Positions 1 through 13,400 of a stretch of DNA of 49,401 bases are shown one piece after another (the stretch's first letter is position 1; every line of letters begins with the position of its first letter). The translations under genes and the position numbers were made by a program. This DNA comes from Scenedesmus sp. ARA3 (taxonomy: Eukaryota > Chlorophyta > Chlorophyceae > Sphaeropleales > Scenedesmaceae): positions 1 through 49,401 of the forward strand of contig RWJK01001503.1 of NCBI GenBank assembly GCA_004335835.1, given 5' to 3'. Below the pieces are notes generated by a model. It searched no databases, had not been told where the DNA came from, and saw only the letters and a list, made by a program, of their open reading frames with translations.

Positions 1-378
1 GCGGCTGCAGCTAAGGCAGAGTTTGTTCAGGATCTCAGCTGCATGCGCCTCGCACACAACTGCCTTTTGCCAGGCGTGATTCCTGTGCTTGGTCCCCTTT
101 GTGCTGAACCTGGCAGCCTTGCAAGAAACAGAAAGCATGCCGCTGCTGTTGGTGCTCTGTTTGGTGGCCTGCACCACCCACAAACCCTAGGCGTACTAGA
201 AGTTCTCAAAGCAACCTTTTGTCGTGTGCAGCATTGTCACGGTGTGTGCGCGCGTTGCTGTGATCGCAGAGGCAGCTCGTTGTGCTATTATCAGCGCATA
301 CCTGAGGTCCACCTTCAGCTTTGACTAGGCTTACTGCACGAGTTGTGTAGAGTTGCGTTGCTGCGCGTTGTTACTAGA

Positions 379-436
379 CCAGTTGCTTACAGTTGTACAA
401 CACTGTTGTGACACCAGTTGCTTACAGTTGTACACA
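379..436. repeat. Direct repeat, two copies about 34 bp apart
   Basis: A block of about 23 bp reading accagttgcttacagttgta occurs at about 379–402 and again at about 413–436. No coding potential is associated with it. Each copy contains TTACA, the complement of the algal TGTAA polyadenylation signal, which may or may not be meaningful for the minus-strand gene that ends at 1446. Confidence 0.6.
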
Positions 437-573
437 TACGTTGCTGCATGTGTTTGCCAGACCAGTGGTGCACTTGTGGGCCTGTCCATGACAAGCACCA
501 GCCAACGCATGTTATCTACCATCACATCTCTGTGGCAGGAGTACGACTTGTTGGTGGCTGAGCTGTGTAGCCA

Positions 574-591
574 ATATATTGGCCAATATAT
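574..591. repeat. Perfect 18-bp AT-rich palindrome centred on GGCC
   Basis: The sequence atatattggccaatatat reads the same on both strands. It stands out against GC-richer surroundings. It could be a protein-binding site or chance; nothing nearby decides. Confidence 0.6.
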
Positions 592-841
592 CGACCGGTG
601 TATGTGTACAGCTGAACCTTGAGATCTCACGGGCCTTGGCTAGACATGCTGTGGTGCTTGGGGAAGGTTGAAATCACATAGCTGATCTCAAAGTAAATGG
701 CCGAATGTGCTGTGGTCCACCTGGGAGAGTGCCGGGCAGTGCATTGCAGCTTGGAATTGTTGGGCCCCTGTGTTTGTGTTGGTCAGCAGGTTGTTGTTAT
801 TGATGTTGCGCATTACTACAGCTGTGCGTTGCGGTGTCTGG

Positions 842-906
842 GCTGGGCCGTGCTGTACTCTGGCCTGCTGGGCCGTGCTGTACTCTGGCCTGCTGGGCCG
901 TGCTGT
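842..906. repeat. 25-bp tandem repeat, about 2.6 copies
   Basis: A 25-bp unit starting gctgggccgtgctgtactct is present at 842–866 and 867–891, with a partial third copy at 892–906. The copies are essentially identical, which suggests a recent duplication. Confidence 0.8.
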
Positions 907-1445
907 CAGCACAGCGCTGTGCAGCGGCAACAGCAAAACTATATATTTGGCTGCCCCGCCATGCGCAGCTGGGCATGCTTCGGCATGTGATTGTGCACAC
1001 ACAGGAGCATCACAGTCGATAAGCAGAGTTGACGTTTTGTTTGACGTTCAAGTTGTACAGTGCAATGGGCTGTGTTCCCATCGTGTAACACACAAATGTT
1101 GAAAGTGCACTTTCCACACGTGTGGACAAAAGTTTGCACTGCTTGCTGGTCCAGGATTTTTGCTGGGGCGCTGCCAGAACATCATTACTGTCGGGGTTTA
1201 CTACCGCTCGCATCATACCTGCGCATGAAACCAGAGATACCAAGCGAATACCCGGTACAAGGCTTGTACATTATGCATACTACTGCACAAACACATTTCA
1301 GAAGAGCTGCATACCTGGACAGCAGGGATCATATGCAGCGCACGCCAGGTGACTGCGTACCACACAGCACGGCATGCGATGCTTGTTGCAATTTGCAACT
1401 ACCGCATGTCACCAACCCACCGCAACACACAAACCACCAACCACA

Positions 1446-3354
1446 TCAATGCACGCATGCTGCGACAACAGCTGCCTGCAAGCCCCCTTGCACAGCAGAT
1501 GCCTCCAGCTGCAAGGCTGCTAGCACTGGCTGCAGTGCTACTCCCTTGACCCCATCACTCATCTCTCCACCAAGGTTGCGGCTGCAAATCACCCCACCAT
1601 ACTGCCCAGCCCATGCGTCCGAGCCATACACATCTTGCGACACTACTGCTGCTAGCCCAGCACCACTGCTGCTGCTGGCTCGCAGGTCATCTTGGTAGCT
1701 GCTGCTGCTGCCCAGCTGCGCAAGCGCGCCTTCAAGCTGCCGCTGCAGCAGGCTCTGCTGCTGCATGTATCGCACCTCCTGAGACCGCATCAGCCGCTGC
1801 ACAGCACCAGCACCTGCACCTGCAGCGGTGCCATCAGCGGCTGCTGAACCTGCAGCAGCCGCGGCACAGCCGTCATTGTGCGGTGCTGCTGCTAGCAGCA
1901 GCTGGCACGTGTCGTCCTCACAGCCAAGCAAGTCTGCTAGCTCATCTTGACTGAGGCATACCATGTCTGCCAGACCAGATGCCACTACTGCAGCAGCGGC
2001 AGCGGCAGCTGCTGCGCCGTCGCTGTTGCTGCTACCGCTCTGGCCATTACCAGCTGCAGGTGTCGCTGGCTGTGACCTGCCGTGCTGCTGCACCACTGCT
2101 GCTGCTCCTGACATCACCGCCAAGCACGAGAACAGCAAGCGCGCAACAGCCACCACACCTTGGCTAGCTGCTGCATACGCTTGCTGATGCCTGGCTGCAG
2201 CGCGGCGCGCAGCACCATCGGCGCCTGCCTGCTTCTTAGCAGCTGCATCTGCTGCAGCCTGCGCTGCTGCCAGCTGCTCTTTGAACCGCTCCAAGTCGTT
2301 TGTAACAGCCTGGCAGCGGCGGGAAGGTGTAGGCAGCGACAGCACATAGCAAGCGTGAGCAATGCAGTATGCACGCCGGAGTTGGTGCTACTGGCGGTGC
2401 GGCTGTCCTGCTGGACACGAGCTCAGCGCAACCCGACTCTGCCAGCTCGCTTTGCCAGCCATGCTGTCTCTGTATCAGCCGTATGAGCACTCGCAGAGTC
2501 CAGCTTCATCCCGTGCAAACCCATGATGCACAGCTCACAACCCCAAATTAGGCATCTGCTGATCCCTACTTTGCCTGCTGCTTGCATGCTCAGCCCCCAG
2601 CAGCCACACTACATAATGCACCAGAAATTCACCCAGTCACCTGCAGTGCGGCCTCCTTGCGGCTCAGCTGCGCCCGCAGCCGCCCATTCACTTTCAGCGT
2701 AACCCGATTCTGCCAGCTCGCTTTGCCAGCCATGCTGCCTAGAAGCAGCTGTACATGCACTCATGCAGAGCTCAGCTTCATCCCGTGCAAACCCATGCTA
2801 TACAGCTCATAACCTCACAGACCCAAAACGAATTTTACTAACGATCGATATGCCACCTGCTTGCATGCTCAGCCCCCAGCAGCCACACTACACAATGCAC
2901 CAGAAAGGTAAGTCACCTGCAGTGCAGCCTCTTTGCGGCTCAGCTCCGCCCGCAGCCGCCCATTCACTTTCAGCTGCCGCTCCAGCTCATCCCCAGCCCC
3001 ATTCCCGCCGCCGCCGCGCCTGCCTGCTGCCGCCTCTTCTGCTTTCACCTGCGCCTCTGCTAGCGCTGCCTTGCTGTCCTGCAGCGCTGCTTCCTTGCGG
3101 GCTAGTGTGGCGGCGAGCTGCTTGCAGCGCGCCTCTGCTGCTGCCGCGCGCTCCTCGAGCACGGCTGCGGGGTTGGAAGCGAGGCGGCCCGAGAGCTCCT
3201 CCACGCGCGCCTTGAGCTCCCTGCAGCAGCAGCGGCAGCAGCAGGAACAGTGCGCAAACAGATGCGGATGTAAGAGACAGAAGTTTATAAGAGAGGCTGC
3301 GGAATTGGAAGCGAGGCGGCCGGGGAGCTCCTCCACGCGCGCCTTGAGCTCCCT

Positions 3355-3387
<33 letters not shown>

Positions 3388-6300
3388 ACATGTGGATGTG
3401 ACAAGCAAGAATTGATTGGGGAGGCGGTTGGGTTGGAGACGAGGCGGCTGGAGAGCTCCTCCACGCGTGCCGTGAGCTCCCTGCAGCAGCAGCGCGCAAA
3501 CAATTGTGGATGAGAGAGGCAGGATTTGATGAGAGAGGCTGTTGGGTTGGAGGCGAGGCGACTAGAGCGCTCCTCCACGCGCGTTTTCAGCTCCCTGCAG
3601 CAGCAGCAGCAGCGCGTCAATGGGTGCGGCGAGAGCTGACAGTAAGAGGCTGAGGTTGATGACAGCAAGATGCACCCAGCAACATGCACAAACACACACT
3701 CAAGCACACACTCGCAGCTGCTGTTAACACACCACGCAGCATGCACCCTGCAGCGCCCAGCAACCTGCCGCAGCCCGCACCTGATCAGCACATCCTTGCG
3801 GTCGATGCTGCTCTTGCTCTCTTTTCAGCTTCGCCTCCAGGCCCTCCCTGGCAGCCTGCTGGCCAGCCAGCTCCCGCTGATCCTAGACATTCACCTCTTT
3901 CCAACAAAGCGCCCACTCTCGCTCAGCTACAAACATGCACGCACGCTCCGACACACCCTCTTAGAGCTGCTATCAGCACACCACACAGCATGCATCCTGC
4001 AGCAGCTGTACAACTCACCTGATCAGCACATTCTTGCGGTCAATGCTGCCCTTGCTCTCCTTCAGCTTCACCTCCAGCCCCTCCCTGGCAGCCTACTGGC
4101 TAGACAGCTCCCGCTGATCCTAGACACCACCTCTTTCCAACAAGGCCTCCACTTACACCCAGCAGCACATGCGCACGCAAGCACAGTCACACACTGTCAC
4201 AGCTGGTGTTGCACACACCACACAGCATTCAGCCTGCCGCGCATCCCGCACCTGATCAGCACATTCTTGCGGTCAATGCTGCCCTTGCTCTCCTTAAGCC
4301 TCGCCTCAAGTCCCTCCCTGGCAGCCTGCTGGCCAGCCAGCTCCCGCTGCAGCAGCGCCAGCACACCCGCTAGCCGCTCCACGCCAGCAGCAGCTGCATC
4401 ATCACCAGCAGCAGCACACCCAGCGCCGCCGCCTGCTGCTGCTGCAGCAGCAAACAGCGCCCCCAACTCCAGGCTTGCTAGCCCACTGGCGCCGCCGGCA
4501 GCAGCTGCCGCACTGCTGCCCGTAGCTGCTGCTGCAGCGGCAGCAGCGGCGGCTGCTGCGGCTCGCTGCCGCCCCAGCCTGGCGTTCTCGGCACGTGCTG
4601 CCCGCAGAGCTTCCCGCGCAGCTGCCAGGTCAGCCTGTGCTCGCGCCGCCTCTTCTTTCGCGCCTGCACTTTCAACCGCAGCAACAGCGCCTGCTGTGGC
4701 TGCCTTGCGCATAGCTTCTGCATCTGCTTTGGCAGCCTTCAGCTTCGCCCGAAGCCTTGCAGCTGCGCTGCGCAAGGCATCCGCTGTGCATTCAGCCCTG
4801 CGCCGGCCTAACCTCTCAAGCGCCGCTTCACGCTTGGCTGCTGCAAGCACGTCTGCACGCCGCACCCAATCCATTGCATGCTGAGCTAACCCGCATATGT
4901 CAGGCAGCTGCTGCTGCTGCTGCTGATCCTGCGCTGCTGCTGCTGCTGTGCCGTACCCGTCATGCTGCAACAGCTGCTGGTCCTGAGCTCTGCTTCTGCC
5001 CATGGCAGTGTCACTGAATCTGCTGCTGCTGCTCAAGTGACGACCCACCGCCGAACTAGCAGCTGGCCGGGAAGCCTTGCGGCCACCAGCTGTTGCTGCT
5101 GCTGCTCCGCTAGCCTTGGGCAGATGTGCAATCTTCACGCCAGGCCTGCTGCCAGCCCTGCCGCTAGGACGCAAGCTATGGTGAGTGTGCTGCTGCAGGT
5201 GGCCTGAATCATGGGGGGGTCTAGGACGCAAGCTATGGTGAGTGTGCTGCTGCAGGTGGCCTGAACCATGATGCTGCTGGCCAGCAAAAGAAACAGGTCG
5301 TCTCCAGCCGCCTGCGCTGCTGCTGTAGCTGCCCCGCCCAAAGCCCGATCCGGCATTACTCCAGCCCCTGCCCCCTGTGCCAGCTGCTGCTGCTGCTGGG
5401 GAGCTGCAGCCAGCTGCTTGGAAGTCTGCAAAGTCTGACGCGACGGCAGCAGGTGCTGCCAGCAGCAGCGCCTCGAGCTGTGCTTGCAGCTCTGCCATCT
5501 CATCTTCTTTGCTGCCCTGGTACTGCTGCACCTGCAGTGATACAGCAGCAATGGCAACAGCAGCTGTCGGTGGTGTGGCCCATGGCAACAATGTATTACT
5601 ACCAGGCATCATGGGTGCATGGTCTCAAACACACCTGCAATGATACAGCAACAACAGCAGCAGCAGCAGCTAGTGGCATGGCCCATGGCAATTGCGACAC
5701 TCATACGAGGCATCATGTGCGTGTGCGTGCATGCGGACACATCTTGCAGGTATGCCAGGGGCACTCGTGTAAGCTCTCAGCATCTGCTGCGCACCTCGTC
5801 AGCCAGCTGGCACAGCGCTGACTCAGCAGCAGCACGCCCAGACTCCGCAGCAGCCAGTCTGCCTGCCACCGCAGCGACGGCTTTGGCCTCGCTGTTTGCA
5901 GCAGCATCCTGCAAGGCACGCTGCAGCTCTGAGACCTCTGCTTGGTGGTGAGACTGCAGGCAGGGCAGCAAGGAACACAGGCAACATCAGGACCAGCAGC
6001 AGCTTCACTAGCAGCTTCACTAGCAGCTGACTGCTATCGAGGAAACATGACATGGGGAACCACAGCGCAGCACATGCACAACTAGATGCAGTAGCACCCT
6101 TGCTTGGCAGCTGCAAGTCCATGTCAAAACAATGCTGGTGCGAATGGCTGCAAGTCCTCGCCTTTCAGGCAAAACAGTACCACAAATCAGCTGCACCGAC
6201 CTGTAGGTTTGCCAGCTGCTGCTTGTGCTCCTGCTCCGCCTGCCCCAGCCTCTCAGCCAGCACAGCACGTGCCACTGCCAGCTGTTGCTGCGCATCAGCT

Positions 6301-7438
6301 GCTGCAGCCTCCGCAGCTGCTCGCGCTGCCTCTGCCTGCTGCGTTGCCTCTGTCAGGGACTGCTGCTCCGAGCTGAAGCTGGCGACTGTCTCGGCCAGCT
6401 GCTGCTGCAGATCTGCCAGCTGCTGCTGCAGCTGCGAGGCGCCGGCAAGTGCCGCCTCATGCTCGCGAGCCTGCTGTGCATGCTCCTGCAGGCAGCAACA
6501 GAGATCGCAGCAGTGAGATACACATACAATTTTTGGCACCTTTCAATCAGACATAGGAGCAGGTGCCTGCAAGACGCCTGCAAGATCCTGCTCCTGCAGG
6601 CAGCACCAGAGATACCAAGATCATCATGCACACGCAAAGTGATATGAGCACATCTGCAAGCGGGTATAAAAGGATGTATCTGCAAGATGCTGGTGTCAGG
6701 CTCATGTCAGGCTGCGCCACCAGCAAAAGCAAACAGAACCGCAAAGATCCTTGCCACAGAGTCAGTCCTACACATACGTTGCCAAACACCGCTCTGTTGC
6801 AGCGTTGCTGGCCGCCGCCCAAGCCCCATGACCCGTGCCTCAACCCCAGCAGAGGCTCCCAGCAGCAGGGCAGCCACACAACATGCCACAACTATGAATG
6901 AATCCAGCCTAAGCACCTGCTAATGACGCAGCAGAGCTACAGCATCCCACGCACTTGCTGTCAACCAAGCGCACCTGTTGCAGTGTGGCCTGCAGCCGAT
7001 CCAAGCCCATGACCCGCGCCTCAACCCCAGTGGAGGCTCTCAGCAGGGCTGCCACACAACAGGCCACAACTATCAATGAATCCAGTACTGGCACCTGCTG
7101 ATGACGCAGTCACCTACAGCATATGATGACGCAGCTTACCAACAGCATATCACGCAACTGATGTCAACCAAGCGCACCTGTTGCAATGTGGCCTGCAGCC
7201 GCTCCAAGCCCATGACCCGCGCCTCAACCCCAGCTGAAGCTCCCAGCAGCGCTGCCACCCGCTCCTCAATGGCACCGCCTGCTGCTGCTGCTGCACCCGC
7301 AAGCTCCTCTCCCCTGTTGAGCAGGGCTCCTGCTGCTGAGATGCTGCCTGAGAGCCGCGACATAACTGCTGCCTCCGTTGCCTCTAGCCGTGCCAGAAGA
7401 GCAGCAAGCTGGCTGCTGTCCTGGGTGGCGGACTGCAG

Positions 7439-7469
<31 letters not shown>

Positions 7470-10400
7470 GACACCAGCAACAGTCCGCATCAGACCTGAT
7501 AGAGTGGTGAACACGCGTAGAGGCAACTACAGCACTGTCATCCAGGCGGAGGCAGGCAGCAGCTGCAAACTGCTGTATGACAGGTGGCCCCGCATTGCCT
7601 GCATGCTGGGAACTACAGGCAATCTACCAGCATGCGCCGCATGCATGGTGCGCATGCATACACCCTCCGTTAGCATGCAACAAAGGCGCTTGCCAAAAAA
7701 TAGTAGGCAGCATTTGGGGCCATTCCCACCAACTGCACCCACCTGCTGCGCAGCTGTCAGCTGCTCCCGCAGCTGCCTGACTTCTTGCTGCCCACAGGCA
7801 ACAGCAGCAGCAGCATCCGCTAGCTGCGGCTGCTGCTGGTGCTGCTGCGGCTGTGAGGAAAACAATACACCACGTTCAAGTGCTGCACCCAAGGCCTGGG
7901 TAGATCCCGCGCCAGCTGCCACAGCAGCAGGCTGTGCCAAGCCTGCTGCATTGCACCGCGCCTGCTGCAACTCAGCATTCAGGGTACCCAGGTGCTGCGC
8001 CAGCTGCCTGCACTTGGCCTTCCACTTGTTGGAGCGGCGCTGGTGGTGCTGCGCAGCTGCCTGCAGCTGGCTCAGCGCTGCGACAGGCAAAGTCACACAG
8101 TCGCCACCAGCGCCACACGCGTCAACACCCAGTTCAGCTGCGTTAGCTATGTGCTGCTGCTGCTGCTGCTGCTGCTGTTGCTGCTGGACAGCAGTCACAT
8201 GGCCAGACAGTGAGGGCGAAGACCTGCCACCAACAGACGAGCTGTCCTGCTGCTCCCCTGGCCCATCTTCATATGCGGCTGCCTGCCAGGGCAGCCGCTG
8301 TTGACTTGCGGCGGCAGCAGCTGAACCAGGTGCGTGATGCTGCTGCTGGCTGCGTGCAGATGATGCTGGGAATCCAGTGAGGTCTGCAGTCAGCCCTGCA
8401 GGGATCTCAAGCCGTGGCAAGTTGAAACTGAAGTCTAACCGCTCGCTAGTGCCCGCGGCAGCAGCAGCAGCACCGGAGGGCCTGCCGCTGCTGCCGCTGC
8501 CGTGCCCGGCTGCAGCTTCTGCAGGCTGCTGCTGTGCAAATTGCTGCAGCTGCAGCCCGAGCTCCTGCGCTGCCTGCTTCATGACTGCCAGCTCAGCACT
8601 CAGCACGTGGCTCAAGCTGCCTGAGCCAGCTGCTGCTGCTGCTGCTTGGCCGCTGCCGCTGGCTGACTTGGCTGAGCGAGGCGTGGTGGCAGCAGTGCTG
8701 TGGCCTGACCTGCTGCCATCTGCTGCTGCTGCTGCCAAGGCCTGCTGCACACTCTCTGCGCAGCTCACGCTGCGCTGGATGGAGCGGCACAGCAGCAACG
8801 CCCTGCAGCAAGAGTAACAACACAATGAGGACCTTTGAGATGCCATATGCTCGAATCTGAGCATTCCTTGTTGGGCAAACCCACCTGCCTTGATACACGT
8901 GTGATGATAGTTTTACTGGGCACAAACAACACAGTGTTCACAGAAGTTGAAAGAAGCAGTACACCTATTTCAAGTGTGCAAAAGTGGTAGCTACCAATCA
9001 CACCTGTTGTACTGCAGCTGCTCATCTCAGGAAGTGCAGCAAAACAGGCACCTCTGTTGCAGTGGCCCATTGCAATTCACTGTTCACAGTGGGCAAGCAC
9101 GGCATGCAGTGCGTGACCAAACCATTGGCAACAAACAAACCCAAGTGGGCAAGAAGGCACACACACACCTTGCTGTATCTGGAGGCGAAGCACTGCATGG
9201 CTGCTGCACCTCCTGCAGCTCATGCTGCTGCTGCTGCTGCTGGGCTGCAAAGGACCCTGCCCTTCTTGGCCCTGCAGCAGCAGCTGAGGCTGAGCTGTGA
9301 GCGGGTGAGGTAGCCTGCTGCTGCTGCTGCTGCCTCCCCCTGGAGTGCTGCGCTGCAGCCTCCATGTCACTGCAGCCAGCAGACAGATGCACACATTGCG
9401 GAACCAGTCAGACGAGGAGCAGCTGCAAGCAGGTAATCAACACTGCGGCCCACACCGCAGTCATTTACATAGTGCAGGGGTGACAAGCGCAACAAGCAGC
9501 CCTGCACATCACGCGCCATTCGCTCTGCTGTAGATCATTGCTGCAGCAGCCGAAGCATACGCCACTTGTTTCTCTGATTAGGCCGACCTGCGCGCTGTGC
9601 TGAGGTCCCAAATGCACGCTACGCGCCCTTGCATAACAGTCAGCACGAGCCCCACCTGAGCTGCTGCTGCAGCATTTCCACTTCCAACTCCAGTGCTGTG
9701 ACCCTGTTGAGAGCCTCGTCGCGCGCAGCTGCCGCAGCATCCTTGAGCTTCAGGAACGCAGCGTTCTCATTGGTCAGGCGCGTGAGCAGGCCCCCGATTT
9801 CCTTTGCCTGAAAGGGCGGCAGCAGCGGCAGCGATGCAGGCAGTGGGAGCGTGACTTGTGCGCAGCACGCCGAGGGAACATGGTGCGCTGTGTGCACCAC
9901 AGCTGCATGCTGGAACCCCAAACCGTTCATCAACAGGCAGCACAGTACAAAGTACTGCAACATTCATTCACTGTCGCGCGCTGCTGAAAGCTACGGCTAT
10001 CCCAGCTTGCAAATCACACAGCACCTGCATTCCATCTCGCCCACCTGAGCAGCAGTCAGCACTGCGCCTCCTCTTGGTGCTTTGTCACTGCTGCCTTCGG
10101 CTGCACTTGCAGCAGCGGCATGGCCACTGCTGCGGCCACCAGTCGAGGATCCATTCAGTGCGGTGTTGAAGGAGCCAATAGAGCCAGGACCGGATCCCTC
10201 TGCATTCTGCAGATTGCTGCCGCCTGCTGTTGCAGCCATGAGCTTGCTTGTTGTGCTGGCGAGTGTCATGTTCTGGCTGGCCATGCTGTCGCGCTCGGCT
10301 GTGAGAGTGGCCACCTGCAGCAAGGCAAACACAAACACGCTGATTCAGAGGCTTCCAGGGCCTATGCTGTGCACTCCGGCACACGTATCTTGCAGAATAG

Positions 10401-13400
10401 GCAGCTGCACTTTCCAGCAAAACAACCATCCACATGCAGCAGACACTCTGCAGGCAGGAACACTGAATAAAATCTGACAACCTTCAAATACACGGACCCA
10501 CCAGCTGCTGCAGGCGCTCCCGCTCCGCTGTCATCTGCCGCACTGCCGCACTGCTGCGCTGCGCCTCTGCCTTGGCAGCCTCTGCATCCGCCCTGGCAGC
10601 AGCACGGCCCTGCAGCAGCGCATCCCGCTCCCGCTGCGCAGCATCCGCAGCAGCTGCTGCGCGCTGCGCCTCTTCTGTGGCTGGTGCCAGCGCCTCCTGC
10701 AGCTTGTCGCGCTGCTTGATTAGCGCTGCATTCTCACGAGTGAGGCGCGCCAGCATGGTGCCAATTTCCTTCAGCTGCGCAGATGAAATGCGCGGTGCAG
10801 CAGCTCCTGCAGCATCCGCAGCTGCTGAAGCAGGTGCAGATGCAGCGCGGGCGCGGCCGAAGCTGCCGCCATCGCTGCTGCCGGCTGATGCTAGTGAGGG
10901 GGATGCGGCAGCTGTGTCGGTCAAGGGAGCTGCTGCGGCCATGAGCTGGTTGGTGGTTGCTGCCAGGGTGGCGTTTTGGCTGGCCAGCGCGTCCCGCTCT
11001 TTGCGCACATCCGCGACCTGCACAAAACAGCAGTTGTGCAGACCATCAGGATGACGATGTGGCTACGTATTGTTGGGTTGGTATTTGCAGCTACACCCTG
11101 ACTTGCGCTCAAACAACCAACAACAAGAAAGCTGATGACAGCTGATGACATGTGGACAGCAAGCATCCCTTGTTGTACAACATGTCTACAGCCTTACCTG
11201 TGCACGCAGTGCTTCCAGCGATGTCGCCAGCTCATCTGCCTGGGCTTGCTGCGCTGCCACATCAAACTCAAGCTGCTCTTTGACACACAGCAGTTGAGGC
11301 ACCTGCAGGTAAAACCACAAGCCAGTGTAGGCACAGCACTCAAACATCGTTTGAGCTACATAATAAAATCAAGGCAGTGCAAGCAGCATGATAAGTTTAC
11401 GGTGCAACTCTTTGTGGCTTGCTGCATGCATTTTGATGCTGTGCTGTTCTTGAGCACATTCAGCCAGAAAAATCTATGCGCTACATCAAGCTCAAACCAA
11501 AGTTAGCTGGGCCATTTGCTGCTCAAAGAAGCAGCATCTCTCCTGAACTTGAGCTGCCAACATACCTGGCGCTCTGCTGCTGCCAGCTGCGTTTGGAGGG
11601 CCGAGTAGCTGGACTGCTGTGCAGCCATCTCGTCTGCCAGGCCGGCCCTCTCAGCCAGGGCAGCATCCCTGCAGTGTACCATATGGCAGCAAGCGGCTAG
11701 TCAGAGGCAACACAGCAAACATGGAGCAACATCAAAGATGACAGTGCTGCAGCATGAAAGAGACAATTGCACCCAAAGCTGTGCTGCAGCCTGCGGCCTT
11801 CAGCAGCGTCATGAACAGCAGCTACACAGTCCAACTACATATCTGCTCCCTGTCGCAAATATCTGCCCACCTGGCTTTGATGAGGGCTGCATTTTCCCGT
11901 GTCAGCCGCTGCATCAGCACGCCAATTTCCTTCATCTGCGCAGGCGTCGGCACAGCGCCACCGCCAGCAGCAGCAGCGCCTGCAGCTGCAGCGCCTCCTG
12001 TCTCAGACTGAGCAGGGGTGCGTGGCCCCACGCCGCCCTGTGCCCTGTCTGCAGATGCAGCTGCGCTGCTGCTGGAGGCCTCTGCGCCAAGCGTCTTGCC
12101 AAGCACTGAAGCAAGCGCTGCATTCTGCTGCGCCAGGCTGTCGCGCTCAGCTCCAGCTGCTGCCAGCTGCAGCAGGCACACATGCGCACAAAAGCAACAC
12201 GGGACATTTGTTAGGAAGCTGTGCTTTATATGCAGGGTGCCAGCAGCAGGCTCATGCCACATGCAGTATGGCTGTCATCTGCAAACATCAGCTAGCTGCA
12301 CTGCAGACAACGCCACAGGCTGGCATCAATTGCCATGCTAACAGCGCAGGACACATGCCTGGCCTGCAAACGCACCTGTTTTGCAACCTCATCCCTTGCC
12401 GCAGCTGTTGCCTCAGCTCTGTTCATCAGAGCCTCCTTGTCTGCTGCTGCTGTCTCCAGCTGCGTGGACAGCGCATCGAGCTGCGCTGCCAATGCATCAC
12501 GCTCTGCTGCTAGGCTGGCTGCAGCAGGCTCACTCACAGCAGCTGATGATGTGGCATGCATCTGCAGGCAACAGCAACAGCACAGGTCCGCATAACAGCA
12601 AGGTTTAGGGAGGGTTCAGGTACTGACACAGCACCAGCCCAAGTCTTGGGCCCCAAGATGCATGTATGCATGTTGCTGTCCTGCAGCGGTTGACCGCCTG
12701 TCACACCAGGTCACCACCAGTAGCTCCCCACCAAAAGCATATGCTGCAAGCAGCTGACCACTCACCCTAGGAGAGTTCACCCGCATAGACGACGCCCTGC
12801 TGCTTGCCACTATCGGCAGCCGCCGCGGCTGCTCCACTGACGCAGCAGCTGCTGCTGCTGCTGCCTCTGCCACAGCAGCAGCCTGCGCCAGCTTCTCCTG
12901 CACCTGATACACTACTTCAGTCAGCGCCTCCTCTAAGCCGAGGCTACATAGCTCAGCCTGCAGCGCAGTTGCAGCAGCTGCAGCAGGCTCCTGGCCCAGC
13001 ACAAGCTCACTCAGCACCTGCCTGGCTGTAGCCAAGGCAGATGCCAGCTGCGCATTTGCTGTTGCCAGGTCCTGCTCCAAGCCCTGCTGCTGCGTTTGGC
13101 CACTCTCTGCAGCTGGGAAATCCTGCTCATACGGCCTGCTACGTGTGGCTGCCACGGAGTCCCCAGTCTGCGCAGCTGCTGAGCGGCTGCTCGCCTGCCT
13201 TGCCAGCCGGGCAGCTGCCGTAGCACTATGTGCCCAGCTGCCGCGGCCGCTGGCTGCAGCTGTTGCAGATACGCGCCCGGTGCTGAGGAGTCCAGGTGAC
13301 GCAGGGGAGCCTGCGCTGCTGTCCTGGTGCTGTAGCACCTGCAGCGGAGCAGGCTTGAAGCGGCTGCTGCTGGGACGGGCGAAAGATGAGCTGCGGCTAG

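Larger units (their letters stand above)
1..1445. other. Intergenic or 3'-flanking DNA, no gene recognised
   Basis: No reading frame here has a recognisable domain or a splice pattern that joins the neighbouring gene. The minus-strand gene ends at 1446, so part of this stretch is probably its 3' untranslated region. It contains a 25-bp tandem repeat (842–906), a short direct repeat around 379–436 and an AT-rich palindrome at 574–591. TGTAA-type polyadenylation signals on the minus strand appear only far downstream (TTACA on plus at about 387 and 422), so I cannot place the transcript end. Confidence 0.5.

Noticed and set aside
1613..2187. Plus-strand frames of Leu/Ala/Cys-rich protein opposite the last exon
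   Set aside because: Shadows of the Ala/Gln-rich coding exon 43 on the minus strand; the same holds for most long plus-strand frames up to 27 kb.
6661..6675. TATAAAAGG as a promoter
   Set aside because: It lies inside an intron of the giant gene on the opposite strand with no gene start nearby.
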